Shown: in pieces, positions 22,882 through 30,622 of the stretch
How positions within the stretch are numbered: position 1 is the stretch's first letter
Layout of the letters: each line of letters opens with the position of its first letter
DNA from: a virus
DNA length: 64,000 nt
Strand: one strand, 5' to 3'
Virus record (IMG/VR): IMGVR_UViG_3300020182_000010
Coordinates: 91,153-155,152 of that record
Position numbers and translations under genes: made by a program
The notes under the pieces: model-generated
Told to the model about the DNA's origin: nothing
What the model saw: the letters and a program-made list of their open reading frames with translations, nothing else
Databases searched by the model: none

Positions 22882-23994
22882 TTATGACCTCTTTGCTCGG
22901 CCTAATGGTTCACTATCTGGTCCAGATGCTGCTTCGTCACCTGCTGCAAAATCTACATCGTCTTCAAAATCATCAGACATATCACCACCGATTATATCAC
23001 CTGAAGACATGTCATCTGATGGTTTTTCGCCATTAAGAACCAAAACTGCATCATTTACTGTATCTTTTGTTGCACGTGCCTGCCCTAGTAAACTTGCTAC
23101 GGCATCGTTTACTTTATCTTTAAATGATGATGCTTGGTCTGCGCCATGTGAGTAAGCCATTTCATCAGTAAGTGGACCAAGTTGATCATTTTGTAGTTTG
23201 CCTAGTTTTTCAATCATGTCTTGTAGTTCATCTACCATGCCACGTGCTGCCATCATAACTTCTGCTTCTGCTGCATCACTTTCAAGTAATGTATTAAGTT
23301 GTGCTAGAAGGCCTTCTTCTAATTTTTCTCTATCCATTTTGTATTCCTTTGGTGCTTCGTAAGTATTGCCATACTTTTTCATTGTATCAAATGATGGTTT
23401 TTCGCTCTCAGTTGCTTTTTCTGCTTTTGCAGCATGTACTGCTTTGCGTTGTGCATCAGATTTATACTTACCTTCATTGATTGATTCGTAGTACTCATTT
23501 GCCATTTCTTTGCCGTACTTTTTAGAAAATTCTTCTTTTGACATTGTTTCTGAATCATCAATAATCATATCACTCATGCGGCCTTCAACAAATGATTCAT
23601 TCTTTAAGAATGCTGGCTTATCATCTTTTGTGCCCATCTTGCCGTCTTTACCAGCAGCCATTGGCATTTTATCTGACTTTGCTTTACTCTTTTTAGTAGT
23701 CTTGCCTTTTTTCTTTGCATCTTGATATGCTTTCAGACCAGCGGGTAATTCACCTTCAGCAACGTGTGCTTTTAGTAGTGATTTAATAGTTTCAATCATA
23801 AGCATGTTTTCGACATATGCACGATCCTGGTAGTCTGAAGTCATTTCTCGCTTTTTTGCTTCTAGTTGTGCTTTTGCTTCTCTTAGTGATTCTAGATCAC
23901 CATCTACTTCGTACCCAAAATTACTTTTCATGTACTCATTCATTTTTGAAGAGATAGCAACCGGGTTAGAGTTGTAAAAAATTGTTTTTCTCAT
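22882..23994 (-). CDS. Virion/scaffold-like protein of marine T4-like phages
   Basis: The protein has 370 residues. Residues 35-70 form a charged helix (SLREAKAQLEAKKREM). A Lys-rich, disordered part follows (residues 110-140, KGKTTKKSKAKSDK). A conserved-looking C-terminal domain holds L-G-P-L-T-D-E-M-A-Y-S-H-G-A-D and helices SSFKDKVNDAVASLLGQARATKD. The tail is very acidic (DDMSSGDIIGGDMSDDFEDD). From memory this domain occurs in structural proteins of cyanophages and pelagiphages. Composition suits a prohead core or internal head protein. It is first in a late unit. Confidence 0.6.
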   Translation of the reverse strand: MRKTIFYNSNPVAISSKMNEYMKSNFGYEVDGDLESLREAKAQLEAKKREMTSDYQDRAYVENMLMIETIKSLLKAHVAEGELPAGLKAYQDAKKKGKTTKKSKAKSDKMPMAAGKDGKMGTKDDKPAFLKNESFVEGRMSDMIIDDSETMSKEEFSKKYGKEMANEYYESINEGKYKSDAQRKAVHAAKAEKATESEKPSFDTMKKYGNTYEAPKEYKMDREKLEEGLLAQLNTLLESDAAEAEVMMAARGMVDELQDMIEKLGKLQNDQLGPLTDEMAYSHGADQASSFKDKVNDAVASLLGQARATKDTVNDAVLVLNGEKPSDDMSSGDIIGGDMSDDFEDDVDFAAGDEAASGPDSEPLGRAKRS

Positions 23995-24027
23995 GGTATT
24001 TGCCCCAATACATTAAGTTATATCATG

Positions 24028-24035
24028 TATTTATC
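24028..24035 (-). promoter_or_regulatory. T4-like late promoter
   Basis: GATAAATA followed by CA on the minus strand, 34 bp before the scaffold-like gene. Confidence 0.6.
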
Positions 24036-24056
24036 TTTTTAGTTTCATTTCCTAAT

Positions 24057-24683
24057 TTACTTAATAGATTCATATATTGCTTTTATACTGCGTTTTGCAC
24101 TTCCTGCCTCAGATTTAGCACGTGTAAATCTTGCTTCCGCAATATTCATTTTACTAATATCTTTACGCTTTTTTGCTTTTGCATATGTATCTTTATACTG
24201 AATGGCATCAAAATAGAATTTTTCGAATACTGCGTTACTTGCCATTATTTTTGTTAATTCTGGTGAGTTTATTTTCTTTCCAGAATTCAAATGTCTTGTT
24301 ATAACATATGCAGTTTCATACAAACAAATTTCCTCAAATAATGTATCATCTGAACGATTGTCCCTAATATCATAGTAACCATTGTCATTTTTTTCAACAG
24401 AAAACATTCCTACTTTTACACCATTATGTGTCTTTGTAGACTCATTCATTGTTGTTGCAACTTTTTTACTAACATTGTTACTGGCACTATTAAATGCGTT
24501 CATAATATTTTCCATTGCTTTAATATCTGCAGTTTTAACTCCATGTGATACATCAATATGACCAGAGTCAGCCATTACTTGCTGTTCATGGGCAACCTGT
24601 TCTTTTAATGCAGTTTTGTCACCGTTCAGTGCCTTCATTAAATTTGACATTGCATTCACATCTTGTTTACTAGGTGTTGTCAT
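24057..24683 (-). CDS. Conserved phage protein of virion operon, 208 aa
   Basis: The protein has no recognised domain. Residues 1-85 carry two similar helical repeats: DVNAMSNLMKALNGD and DIKAMENIMNAFNSA. The middle is strand-rich (GVKVGMFSVEKNDNGYYDIRD). The C-terminal third is a long helix (KMNIAEARFTRAKSEAGSAKRSIKAIYE). I recall this last part in other marine T4-like phages. It is probably virion-associated, as a late operon member. Confidence 0.6.
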   Translation of the reverse strand: MTTPSKQDVNAMSNLMKALNGDKTALKEQVAHEQQVMADSGHIDVSHGVKTADIKAMENIMNAFNSASNNVSKKVATTMNESTKTHNGVKVGMFSVEKNDNGYYDIRDNRSDDTLFEEICLYETAYVITRHLNSGKKINSPELTKIMASNAVFEKFYFDAIQYKDTYAKAKKRKDISKMNIAEARFTRAKSEAGSAKRSIKAIYESIK

Positions 24684-24694
24684 TACATCCTCCG

Positions 24695-24889
24695 TTAGTT
24701 GACTCTATATCCACGTAGTGTTGGTACTAACACGCCCTTATGTACTAATTTATCAGCAATAATTATTGAGCGTTCACTCAATTGAGATTCATTAACATAT
24801 TCGTTTTCTGAAAAGAACTGGTTTAATAAATCACTTTCTTCTTCGGTGATCATAACATATATACCACCTAATACTTCTTGTAACTTCAT
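24695..24889 (-). CDS. Small winged-helix-like protein, 64 aa
   Basis: The ATG at 24889 has AAGAGGAGT before it. Helices (EEESDLLNQFFSENE, NESQLSERSIIIADKLV) and an ending KGVLVPTLRGYRVN that looks like a wing suggest a minimal DNA-binding fold. The evidence is weak, and no family is recognised. Confidence 0.5.
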   Translation of the reverse strand: MKLQEVLGGIYVMITEEESDLLNQFFSENEYVNESQLSERSIIIADKLVHKGVLVPTLRGYRVN

Positions 24890-24901
24890 TTTAAACTCCT
24901 C

Positions 24902-25462
24902 TTATTTATTGAGTTTATTTAATAGACTTCTAAATTGCTGGGCCGTTTTGGGATCACTTGCAAGTGCGTCTAACGATTTTGCTTGCTGTGCCATCGCAAA
25001 ACGTTGAACAGGCGTTAATGCTTTGCCTTGTTCGGCTCTATCAAGTGCCTTTGCTGCCTGTTGACCACTAATGCCACCCAATGCTTTCTTGCCTAGGCGT
25101 TGCATTGCTTGTGCCTTTTTAGTCATTGCAGATGAACTAGAATCTTGGCTAGGCGCGGATGCTTGTGCTTGTGACTGAGCTTGTTGCATGCCCTTCATTT
25201 CGCCTGGTGTTAATGAAGTTCTTGTTCCCTGCGAACCAGTAGAATATTCTTCATCAAGACTAAAACCTAAAACTTCTTTCGCTGTTTTTTCATCTCTATC
25301 ACGTAATGCTCTCATTAATTCAATATATTTACCAAAGTCAAGAGTTTTCATTCTATTACGAACATCATCATCACTTGCTCCAACTAAATCAGCAATACCA
25401 GTTAATCTTGTATTATATGACTCCGTTAACATAACATTCTCTATACTATCTTTTAAACTCAT
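24902..25462 (-). CDS. Gln/Ala-rich hypothetical protein, 186 aa
   Basis: Residues 1-65 are helical (MSLKDSIENVMLTESYN..., DFGKYIELMRALRDRDEKTAKEVLGF). A disordered Gln/Ser/Ala-rich stretch (MQQAQSQAQASAPSQDSSSS) follows, then helices ending RSLLNKLNK. It is probably a virion or assembly protein with a flexible linker. It lies 6 nt after the basic protein gene in the late operon. No family is recognised. Confidence 0.5.
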   Translation of the reverse strand: MSLKDSIENVMLTESYNTRLTGIADLVGASDDDVRNRMKTLDFGKYIELMRALRDRDEKTAKEVLGFSLDEEYSTGSQGTRTSLTPGEMKGMQQAQSQAQASAPSQDSSSSAMTKKAQAMQRLGKKALGGISGQQAAKALDRAEQGKALTPVQRFAMAQQAKSLDALASDPKTAQQFRSLLNKLNK

Positions 25463-25468
25463 TTTATA

Positions 25469-25753
25469 TCACCTATTCAACATTTTTAATCGTTTGCTTG
25501 CTGGGTTCATACGTTTTGTCATCTTCGATTTACGTGTTAGTCTCTTGCCCATTTTAGCTTTAGTTTTTGCTAAAGTGAACCGCTTCTTAACATCTACTGG
25601 CTTAAAACATGCTGTGGGATTAGCAACTGTTTTGCCTTTTAGTCTTCCTGATGAACAGCGATACTTACGAACTACCTTTTTACCACTACGTGCATAAACT
25701 AGTTTCGCTTCGTAAAATTCTTCGTCATTTTTTACAATTTCTTCTATAAGCAT
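25469..25753 (-). CDS. Basic conserved protein of marine T4-like phages, 94 aa
   Basis: A strand-rich N-terminus with Y-R-C-S-S-G-R-L-K-G and A-N-P-T-A-C-F (two Cys) is followed by an Arg/Lys-rich half (KKRFTLAKTKAKMGKRLTRK). This resembles unnamed basic proteins that I recall from cyanophages. The charge suggests DNA packing in the head or nucleic-acid binding. The start overlaps the XhlA-like stop by 1 nt. Confidence 0.65.
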   Translation of the reverse strand: MLIEEIVKNDEEFYEAKLVYARSGKKVVRKYRCSSGRLKGKTVANPTACFKPVDVKKRFTLAKTKAKMGKRLTRKSKMTKRMNPASKRLKMLNR

Positions 25754-26001
25754 TATATCACCTTAAACACAGAAGTCAATAGTGCAATTAACAATGTCCC
25801 AAATAATGTTGAACTTGCCCAAACAACTATCTTTTTCAATTCTGTAAATTGTTCCTTTGTATCTAATGTTTGACGTTCTACTAATGTTTCTAACCGCCCA
25901 ATCGATTCATCTAATTTCTTAAATCGTTCATGATTAACTGCTACATGAGTTTCTAAACTCTGCATCTCAAGTGCTGCTAATTGCGGTTCATTTATAGACA
26001 T
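25753..26001 (-). CDS. XhlA-like coiled-coil membrane protein
   Basis: The protein has 82 residues. Residues 10-55 form a coiled coil (ETHVAVNHERFKKLDESIGRLETLVERQ). The last 24 residues (IVVWASSTLFGTLLIALLTSVF) form one membrane helix. This is the layout of the haemolysin XhlA family, small phage membrane proteins of lysis cassettes. No endolysin is adjacent, so lysis is suggested but not shown. It is first in the late operon. Confidence 0.6.
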   Translation of the reverse strand: MSINEPQLAALEMQSLETHVAVNHERFKKLDESIGRLETLVERQTLDTKEQFTELKKIVVWASSTLFGTLLIALLTSVFKVI

Positions 26002-26027
26002 CGTTCTTCTCCACTAAATGTTATATG

Positions 26028-26035
26028 TATTTATC
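26028..26035 (-). promoter_or_regulatory. T4-like late promoter
   Basis: GATAAATACA on the minus strand, 27 bp before the XhlA-like gene; same 10-mer as at 24028 and 30615. Confidence 0.6.
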
Positions 26036-26063
26036 ATTTTAGTTTAGAAGAATTATCCACATA

Positions 26064-26096
26064 TAAAAAAACCCAGTTATTAACTGGGTTTTTTCT
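26064..26096 (-). terminator. Bidirectional rho-independent terminator
   Basis: AACCCAGTTA-A-TAACTGGGTT with seven T after it on the minus strand and six T on the plus strand. It ends the transcript of 26195-26584 after a structured 3' region. Confidence 0.85.
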
Positions 26097-26125
26097 TTAC
26101 ATTCACTGCTTAATGGGGTATCTCC

Positions 26126-26190
26126 ACATTCTATTTCATTATGCGAATGATTCCAAGACCATACTAGGTAGTGGGCGCTCAATAGAATGT
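26126..26190 (-). repeat. Inverted repeat in 3' UTR
   Basis: ACATTCTATT (minus, 26190-26181) and AATAGAATGT (26135-26126) are 10-bp perfect arms around a 45-nt loop. They lie between the stop at 26195 and the terminator. The 95-nt region has no plausible gene. It may fold as a 3' UTR element or small RNA. Confidence 0.4.
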
Positions 26191-26194
26191 AGAA

Positions 26195-26584
26195 CTATAA
26201 TAATTCAGACATCTCAAATTCTATTGTAATAGGATCTAATGGTACACCATCTATATCCACACCGTAGAATATTTCTTTTAGTATTGCAACATTATCACCG
26301 CTACGTTCAAATGCTTGTCCATGCTCTACCGCAAATTTAAAAATCATGCCATTACCAGTTAGAGTTGGTGCTAGTCCAGTAAGTGATACTGGAATAGGAC
26401 TATTCATAATTACAGGTTGGGCTACCAGATTAATTAGATTACAAACATCATCAAAATTTTGTTGTGACTGATCTAATATATTACCGGTTGATGTGATATC
26501 TAATGTTTTTAGATAGATAGTATAAAAATTCAGATTGCCAGATAGATTTTCGCTTGAACCTGCCGAGCCATGTATTCTTGTCAT
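26195..26584 (-). CDS. Virion protein, 129 aa (tail-associated, unknown)
   Basis: The protein is strand-rich and of neutral, polar composition (NLNFYTIYLKTLDITSTGN, PIPVSLTGLAPTLTGNGMIFKF, DPITIEFEMSELL). It is likely a small tail or head decoration domain. It has two tandem late promoters and its own terminator, so it is strongly and separately expressed, as expected of an abundant virion protein. No family is recognised. Confidence 0.55.
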   Translation of the reverse strand: MTRIHGSAGSSENLSGNLNFYTIYLKTLDITSTGNILDQSQQNFDDVCNLINLVAQPVIMNSPIPVSLTGLAPTLTGNGMIFKFAVEHGQAFERSGDNVAILKEIFYGVDIDGVPLDPITIEFEMSELL

Positions 26585-26612
26585 ATTATTTCTCCGATTG
26601 AATTATTAAATG

Positions 26613-26633
26613 TATTTATACTATGTATTTATA
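26613..26633 (-). promoter_or_regulatory. Tandem T4-like late promoters
   Basis: Two exact TATAAATACA elements on the minus strand (26626-26633 and 26613-26620), 13 bp apart, before the 129-aa virion gene. Confidence 0.7.
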
Positions 26634-26648
26634 TCATATATAAAACAA

Positions 26649-26680
26649 AAAAAGACCCACCATTGGTGGGCCTTTTTACT
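26649..26680 (-). terminator. Bidirectional rho-independent terminator
   Basis: GGCCCACC-AAT-GGTGGGTC-type stem with T-runs on both strands, after the 84-aa virion gene. Confidence 0.85.
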
Positions 26681-26701
26681 CTAACAAGTAGAGTTTATAT
26701 C

Positions 26702-26956
26702 TTAGTAATCAAAATCTGCTGCTGAATAATCGTCGCCTAGTGCTGCTGTTAGTGTAGTCGCTGTCCATGCGCCGTTATTTTCTACTGCAACGCGCTCTGC
26801 GCCTTCGCCTAGAATTACAACAGTTGCACGTGTGCCTACTGTTTCAACAACATGTTTCGCAGAGATTGTACCTGCTACTTTTGAGATTGTGAAATGTACA
26901 AGTGATCCTGTTAGGAATTGACCTGCATCATATGATTCGTGTACTTTTGCTACCAT
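26702..26956 (-). CDS. Small virion protein, 84 aa
   Basis: The protein is all-beta-looking (GSLVHFTISKVAGTISAKHVVETVGTRATVVILGEGAERVAVE) with an acidic end. Own late promoter and own terminator indicate high expression, as for a head decoration or minor capsid protein. It is not recognised as a named T4 gene. Confidence 0.6.
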   Translation of the reverse strand: MVAKVHESYDAGQFLTGSLVHFTISKVAGTISAKHVVETVGTRATVVILGEGAERVAVENNGAWTATTLTAALGDDYSAADFDY

Positions 26957-27004
26957 TTTATTTCTCCATTAAAATTTGTTGAGACTTTATCATCTCTATA
27001 CTTT

Positions 27005-27012
27005 TATTTATC
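27005..27012 (-). promoter_or_regulatory. T4-like late promoter
   Basis: GATAAATA on the minus strand, 49 bp before the 84-aa virion gene. Confidence 0.5.
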
Positions 27013-27035
27013 ATTTTTGTTCCAACAATTGTATG

Positions 27036-27887
27036 TTACTTTCTTCTAGATTGAAATTTTGTTAGACCAGATTTTGTTGGATTATCATATGTTGTCTTTG
27101 CTAATCGTTTGCCCAGTGCATCTGCACCTTTAGCAATTGCATAGGCTCCGCCAACTGCTACAACCGCTTTAACAATTGGACGATCCCAAATCTTTTTCTT
27201 TGTGTCATTTCTGTCATTCACAATATAATTACCACGCTTTTGAAAGGAAAGTAATGGTTGCATAAACTCACTTCGCATTGCTTTAGAACGCATATATTGA
27301 ACACTACGTGTTACTACTAATGCACGTTGATTTTGATTCAGATTATCCCAATCACCAACTAATCTACGCATAGACTTTAACATGCCATCTTGTATATTTA
27401 ATTGGCGCTGAAATCTAAGTAACATTTTTTGTTCAAATGCTGGACTATTTTTACTATTGCCTATATGAGTTAGATATTGTACTAAATCTGCTTTATTTGG
27501 AGATAATCTTTTCTTTGCAATTTCATCTTTTTCATTACTATTATCTTGATCTTTTCCCATAAGTCTATTAAGAGCAATATATAAATCAGTTCCGCTTGTT
27601 CTAAATGTATCAAAATTTCTAAATGCTACTGTACGTTTGGCATATTCACTTGCCAATGGCGCATAATCATAATCTTTATTAAAAATATTTAATAGCATTA
27701 GGTACATGAATGATACATCGGACGCATCATCTAAATTAACCTCACTTGCAATTTTTTTATTTCTAAAAAGTCGGCTCTCAGTTAGTTCATTCACTAACTG
27801 TAAACTTTTATCTTCATCATCACTTATATCATGGCCGCCATAAATTTCTGCCCATTGACTTGCTGTATATTTTTTATCATTTGCCAT
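27036..27887 (-). CDS. Hypothetical virion-operon protein, 283 aa
   Basis: The protein is helical and charged, with segments DDASDVSFMYLMLLNIFNKDYDY (split by turns) and FEQKMLLRFQRQLNIQDGMLKSMRRLV. Near residues 230-255 an Ala/Gly-rich stretch (VKAVVAVGGAYAIAKGADALG) could be a membrane-active helix. It ends in a basic tail. It could be an internal head protein ejected with DNA, but no family is recognised. It follows the 64-aa gene by 3 nt and shares its late transcript. Confidence 0.5.
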   Translation of the reverse strand: MANDKKYTASQWAEIYGGHDISDDEDKSLQLVNELTESRLFRNKKIASEVNLDDASDVSFMYLMLLNIFNKDYDYAPLASEYAKRTVAFRNFDTFRTSGTDLYIALNRLMGKDQDNSNEKDEIAKKRLSPNKADLVQYLTHIGNSKNSPAFEQKMLLRFQRQLNIQDGMLKSMRRLVGDWDNLNQNQRALVVTRSVQYMRSKAMRSEFMQPLLSFQKRGNYIVNDRNDTKKKIWDRPIVKAVVAVGGAYAIAKGADALGKRLAKTTYDNPTKSGLTKFQSRRK

Positions 27888-27890
27888 GCT

Positions 27891-28085
27891 TTATTTCCTT
27901 TTATCTAGTATATCCTTCATGACATTTGTTGCTGTGTTGGTAAACCATCGTGGTGCCACACTGTGTATTAATAATGCTGGTACTAATAATTGCAATTTTA
28001 CCGCAGCACTTAGTGCAGTAGCCATATGTTGTAATCCACTTTCATTAACACTTTCTAAATGCTCTTTACATTTTTTACTAAACAT
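27891..28085 (-). CDS. Small hypothetical protein, 64 aa
   Basis: Its frame lies between two coupled genes with 4-nt gaps. The middle (LQHMATALSAAVKLQLLVPALLIHSVAPRW) is hydrophobic helix, with a basic end (KDILDKRK). It may be membrane-associated. The AAGATAATATA leader gives only a weak ribosome binding site. Confidence 0.5.
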   Translation of the reverse strand: MFSKKCKEHLESVNESGLQHMATALSAAVKLQLLVPALLIHSVAPRWFTNTATNVMKDILDKRK

Positions 28086-28089
28086 TATA

Positions 28090-30144
28090 TTATCTTTCTT
28101 TTGTCATGTTTGCAGCACTAAAACCACTGCGATTAACTAATTTACTATCACCCTGGCCAATAACGTAGCCTTCGCCACCTCGCTGTCCATTTGTATATGC
28201 CTCTACATCTGCGTCACTTGCATCTAATTGTGCAATTATATCATTTTTTACTTTCATAATGCCCATTATTACTGTAAATAATGCCTTCATTCCTGCAGCA
28301 TTGTTATTTACATGATTGTTCATTCTATCTTTCATCTGTTCAGACATTTTGGCAGTTGCTATCCATTTTGACCAATCACCTGTTAAGTTATTCAACTTAC
28401 GTGCTTTTGTCATATTATTTACATATGTATAAAGTGCATTTTTGAAACTTGATAACTTGTTTGATTTTAAAAAATTATCATCTAATAACATATCTATTTT
28501 ATTGGCACTAGAATTTGCAATGCTTGCTACTTTATCTAAATCATCTGCTTGTACTCTTGGACCTTTTGTGAGTGTCACTGGTGGCATGATAAGAAGATTA
28601 CCTGAGTTTAACTCTGATGTATCTACTTTACTTTTTGTTCCATCAAGTTCAATCTTAGCATGTAAAACTACACCTGATTGACTTTTTGATATCTGTTTAC
28701 CGATATCACTATTGCCACGAACACGATATGTTACCGTATTTGGTGTGAAAACAAAATGCCCATCTTCTGCACTTGGTTTTGTAAAATATAATAAGTCACC
28801 ATGCACATAACCTCTAAAGTTTTCTGGCGTTGCTGCTTCATATATATCCCATATATTTGTCATTTGTTTTACAAAAGCCTTGCGGTTAGCATCCGGTGCT
28901 TCTTTGCCGCGTCTTAAAAACATTGATGCCATGTCATTTTTACTTGTTACTTTTCCATCATATCCTTTGGCACCGAAGCCACTCTTGTCTGTTAATACAA
29001 ATTCACCATTCTCATTGCGACCAAAGATTACCGCAGGCGAACCATCCCATTTAACAGTAACATTTTCAGGAGATTTCTCTAAATTCTTTAATGTTTCAAT
29101 CGATTTCGCAACACCTTTTGAACCATGCCAAATAGCAAAGTCTTCAACATGTTGAATACGTGCATCTGATTCACGCAACGAAGATTTAGCCCCTTCACTT
29201 AACTCGGTTGGAACACCAGCATTTTGAATACTTGGATTTGATTTGAAGTCTTTGAAAATCTTTTGTGCTAGTTCTTCTGGATAGTTTTTCTTAACTGCCG
29301 CATACAATGATTCAAAACTATCCATATCTGCAGGACTATCTAACTGTAGTTTTTTAGCAATCGTTGCATCGTCATAATATGGACCGCCAATTACTTCGTT
29401 ATTGTTTTTCTTAGTATAACCTTCGCCGTTCTTTTTAGGAACAGGTGTTCTACGAACACGCACTAGACCGTTTGAACTCCACATCCAACGTTCCATTTCC
29501 ATTGGACGACCATCTTCAGTTTTCTCATCACTTGCCGCCACGTTTAATCTGCCCGCAATACTGGCAATCATGATGTTACGATGAACACCTTTATACTTGC
29601 TATCTTCTTCATGTGGTGAGTGATAATATGTTTTCATCCATTTTGGATCGCCTGGCATAAAGTCCAATTGTACAAAACCAGTACGCCCTTCAGGTACACC
29701 TAAACTTTTTTTAGTTTTAGGGTCAAACATTTCACGGTTAGGGTCATAATTTTGGATTTTAATTTTAGTAATGTGTACGCTGGTTTTCGCATAGTATGAA
29801 ATTAGCGGATGATTTTTTAGCATTTCGCCAAATTCGTCACTTTTTTCTGGGGGGATCTTGATTGCAACGTCAATATCTCCGCTAAACTGTTTTTTGCCAA
29901 CACTACCAAGTGCCTGACTAACAAGATCAACACCCAATGCATTAGACAATGGTGTTAGTGTTGCTTTAATTTCGTCACGGTGAATTGGACCAACACCTGG
30001 TGCTGATCCGCTTTCATTAATTTGTGTATCATCAAGTAAGTTCTTCATACGATTATGTAGACCAACTTGTTTTAAGCGTGGCTTTCTTGGACCTCGAAAT
30101 CGGCGTTCAATTCCCTGATTTAAAATTATGTCTGATATCTTCAT
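28090..30144 (-). CDS. Nucleotidyltransferase/ligase-like fusion protein
   Basis: The protein has 684 residues. The N-terminal half carries G-K-K-Q-F-S-G-D-I-D-V-A-I near residue 83, the GS-x-DxD metal motif of pol-beta-type nucleotidyltransferases, with F-V-Q-L-D-F as third acidic strand. The C-terminal half has V-K-W-D-G-S-P near residue 367, matching motif I (KxDG) of covalent DNA/RNA ligases. G-Y-V-H-G-D-L-L and a late G-G-E-G-Y-V-I-G match later ligase motifs. It may nucleotidylate or seal nucleic acid, or be a tail/head protein with relic enzymatic folds. Its neighbours are small virion-operon genes. Late expression fits end repair at packaging; this is inference. Confidence 0.6.
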   Translation of the reverse strand: MKISDIILNQGIERRFRGPRKPRLKQVGLHNRMKNLLDDTQINESGSAPGVGPIHRDEIKATLTPLSNALGVDLVSQALGSVGKKQFSGDIDVAIKIPPEKSDEFGEMLKNHPLISYYAKTSVHITKIKIQNYDPNREMFDPKTKKSLGVPEGRTGFVQLDFMPGDPKWMKTYYHSPHEEDSKYKGVHRNIMIASIAGRLNVAASDEKTEDGRPMEMERWMWSSNGLVRVRRTPVPKKNGEGYTKKNNNEVIGGPYYDDATIAKKLQLDSPADMDSFESLYAAVKKNYPEELAQKIFKDFKSNPSIQNAGVPTELSEGAKSSLRESDARIQHVEDFAIWHGSKGVAKSIETLKNLEKSPENVTVKWDGSPAVIFGRNENGEFVLTDKSGFGAKGYDGKVTSKNDMASMFLRRGKEAPDANRKAFVKQMTNIWDIYEAATPENFRGYVHGDLLYFTKPSAEDGHFVFTPNTVTYRVRGNSDIGKQISKSQSGVVLHAKIELDGTKSKVDTSELNSGNLLIMPPVTLTKGPRVQADDLDKVASIANSSANKIDMLLDDNFLKSNKLSSFKNALYTYVNNMTKARKLNNLTGDWSKWIATAKMSEQMKDRMNNHVNNNAAGMKALFTVIMGIMKVKNDIIAQLDASDADVEAYTNGQRGGEGYVIGQGDSKLVNRSGFSAANMTKER

Positions 30145-30359
30145 TTCTTATCTCCAAATGGATTTTCACCTGTTAATTGAGGTCTTGAAAACCATAATTT
30201 AAACCAAGCATCAGTTCCAGGCTCAATATCATTCTTTTTTTGATACTCACCTTTTTCTTGTCCAGTATGAGATATATTTTCCTGATGTTGTGATACATCA
30301 TAGGGCTTATATATACCTGCTAAAACCTTCAGTTGATGTAACTGCTGTTCAAAGTCCAT
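30141..30359 (-). CDS. Conserved phage protein, 72 aa
   Basis: The protein is helical at the start (MDFEQQLHQLKVLAGIYKPY), then disordered, ending with the conserved-looking P-G-T-D-A-W-F-K-L-W-F-S-R-P-Q-L-T-G. I recall this end in marine T4-like phages. The function is unknown. It overlaps both neighbours (4 nt and 1 nt), inside a late operon. Confidence 0.6.
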   Translation of the reverse strand: MDFEQQLHQLKVLAGIYKPYDVSQHQENISHTGQEKGEYQKKNDIEPGTDAWFKLWFSRPQLTGENPFGDKK

Positions 30360-30595
30360 TATTTGTCTACACTATTCATGCCTCGCTTAAACTTCCGCGG
30401 GTCTTTTGTGCGGATACTATTAACCAAACGTTTTTGTAAATCATGTGAAGTTTCTTCATCAAAAGTATTTTCAATGAATTCCATTAGGTGTATTGCACCT
30501 GCAATCAAGTGTTCACCTTTTTGTTCAACCAAACGTTTGTTATCTTTATCATAAGACATGCTGTTTAGTTCTTCAAATAGACTTTTACGTTTCAT
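30359..30595 (-). CDS. Conserved phage protein, 78 aa
   Basis: A mainly helical, charged protein (EHLIAGAIHLMEFIENTFDEETSHDLQKRLVNSIRT). No family is recognised. It is the first gene after a late promoter (GATAAATACA) and has a CGGAGGA ribosome binding site; its stop overlaps the next start by one base. Confidence 0.6.
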   Translation of the reverse strand: MKRKSLFEELNSMSYDKDNKRLVEQKGEHLIAGAIHLMEFIENTFDEETSHDLQKRLVNSIRTKDPRKFKRGMNSVDK

Positions 30596-30614
30596 AACAA
30601 TCCTCCGTTAAGTG

Positions 30615-30622
30615 TATTTATC
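30615..30622 (-). promoter_or_regulatory. T4-like late promoter
   Basis: GATAAATACA on the minus strand, 20 bp before the 78-aa gene and overlapping the last codons of gp41. It separates the late operon from the replication genes. Confidence 0.6.

Noticed and set aside
26098-26194. tRNA gene in the 95-nt structured gap
   Set aside because: No T-loop consensus, acceptor stem or anticodon arm can be drawn; only one 10-bp stem is evident.
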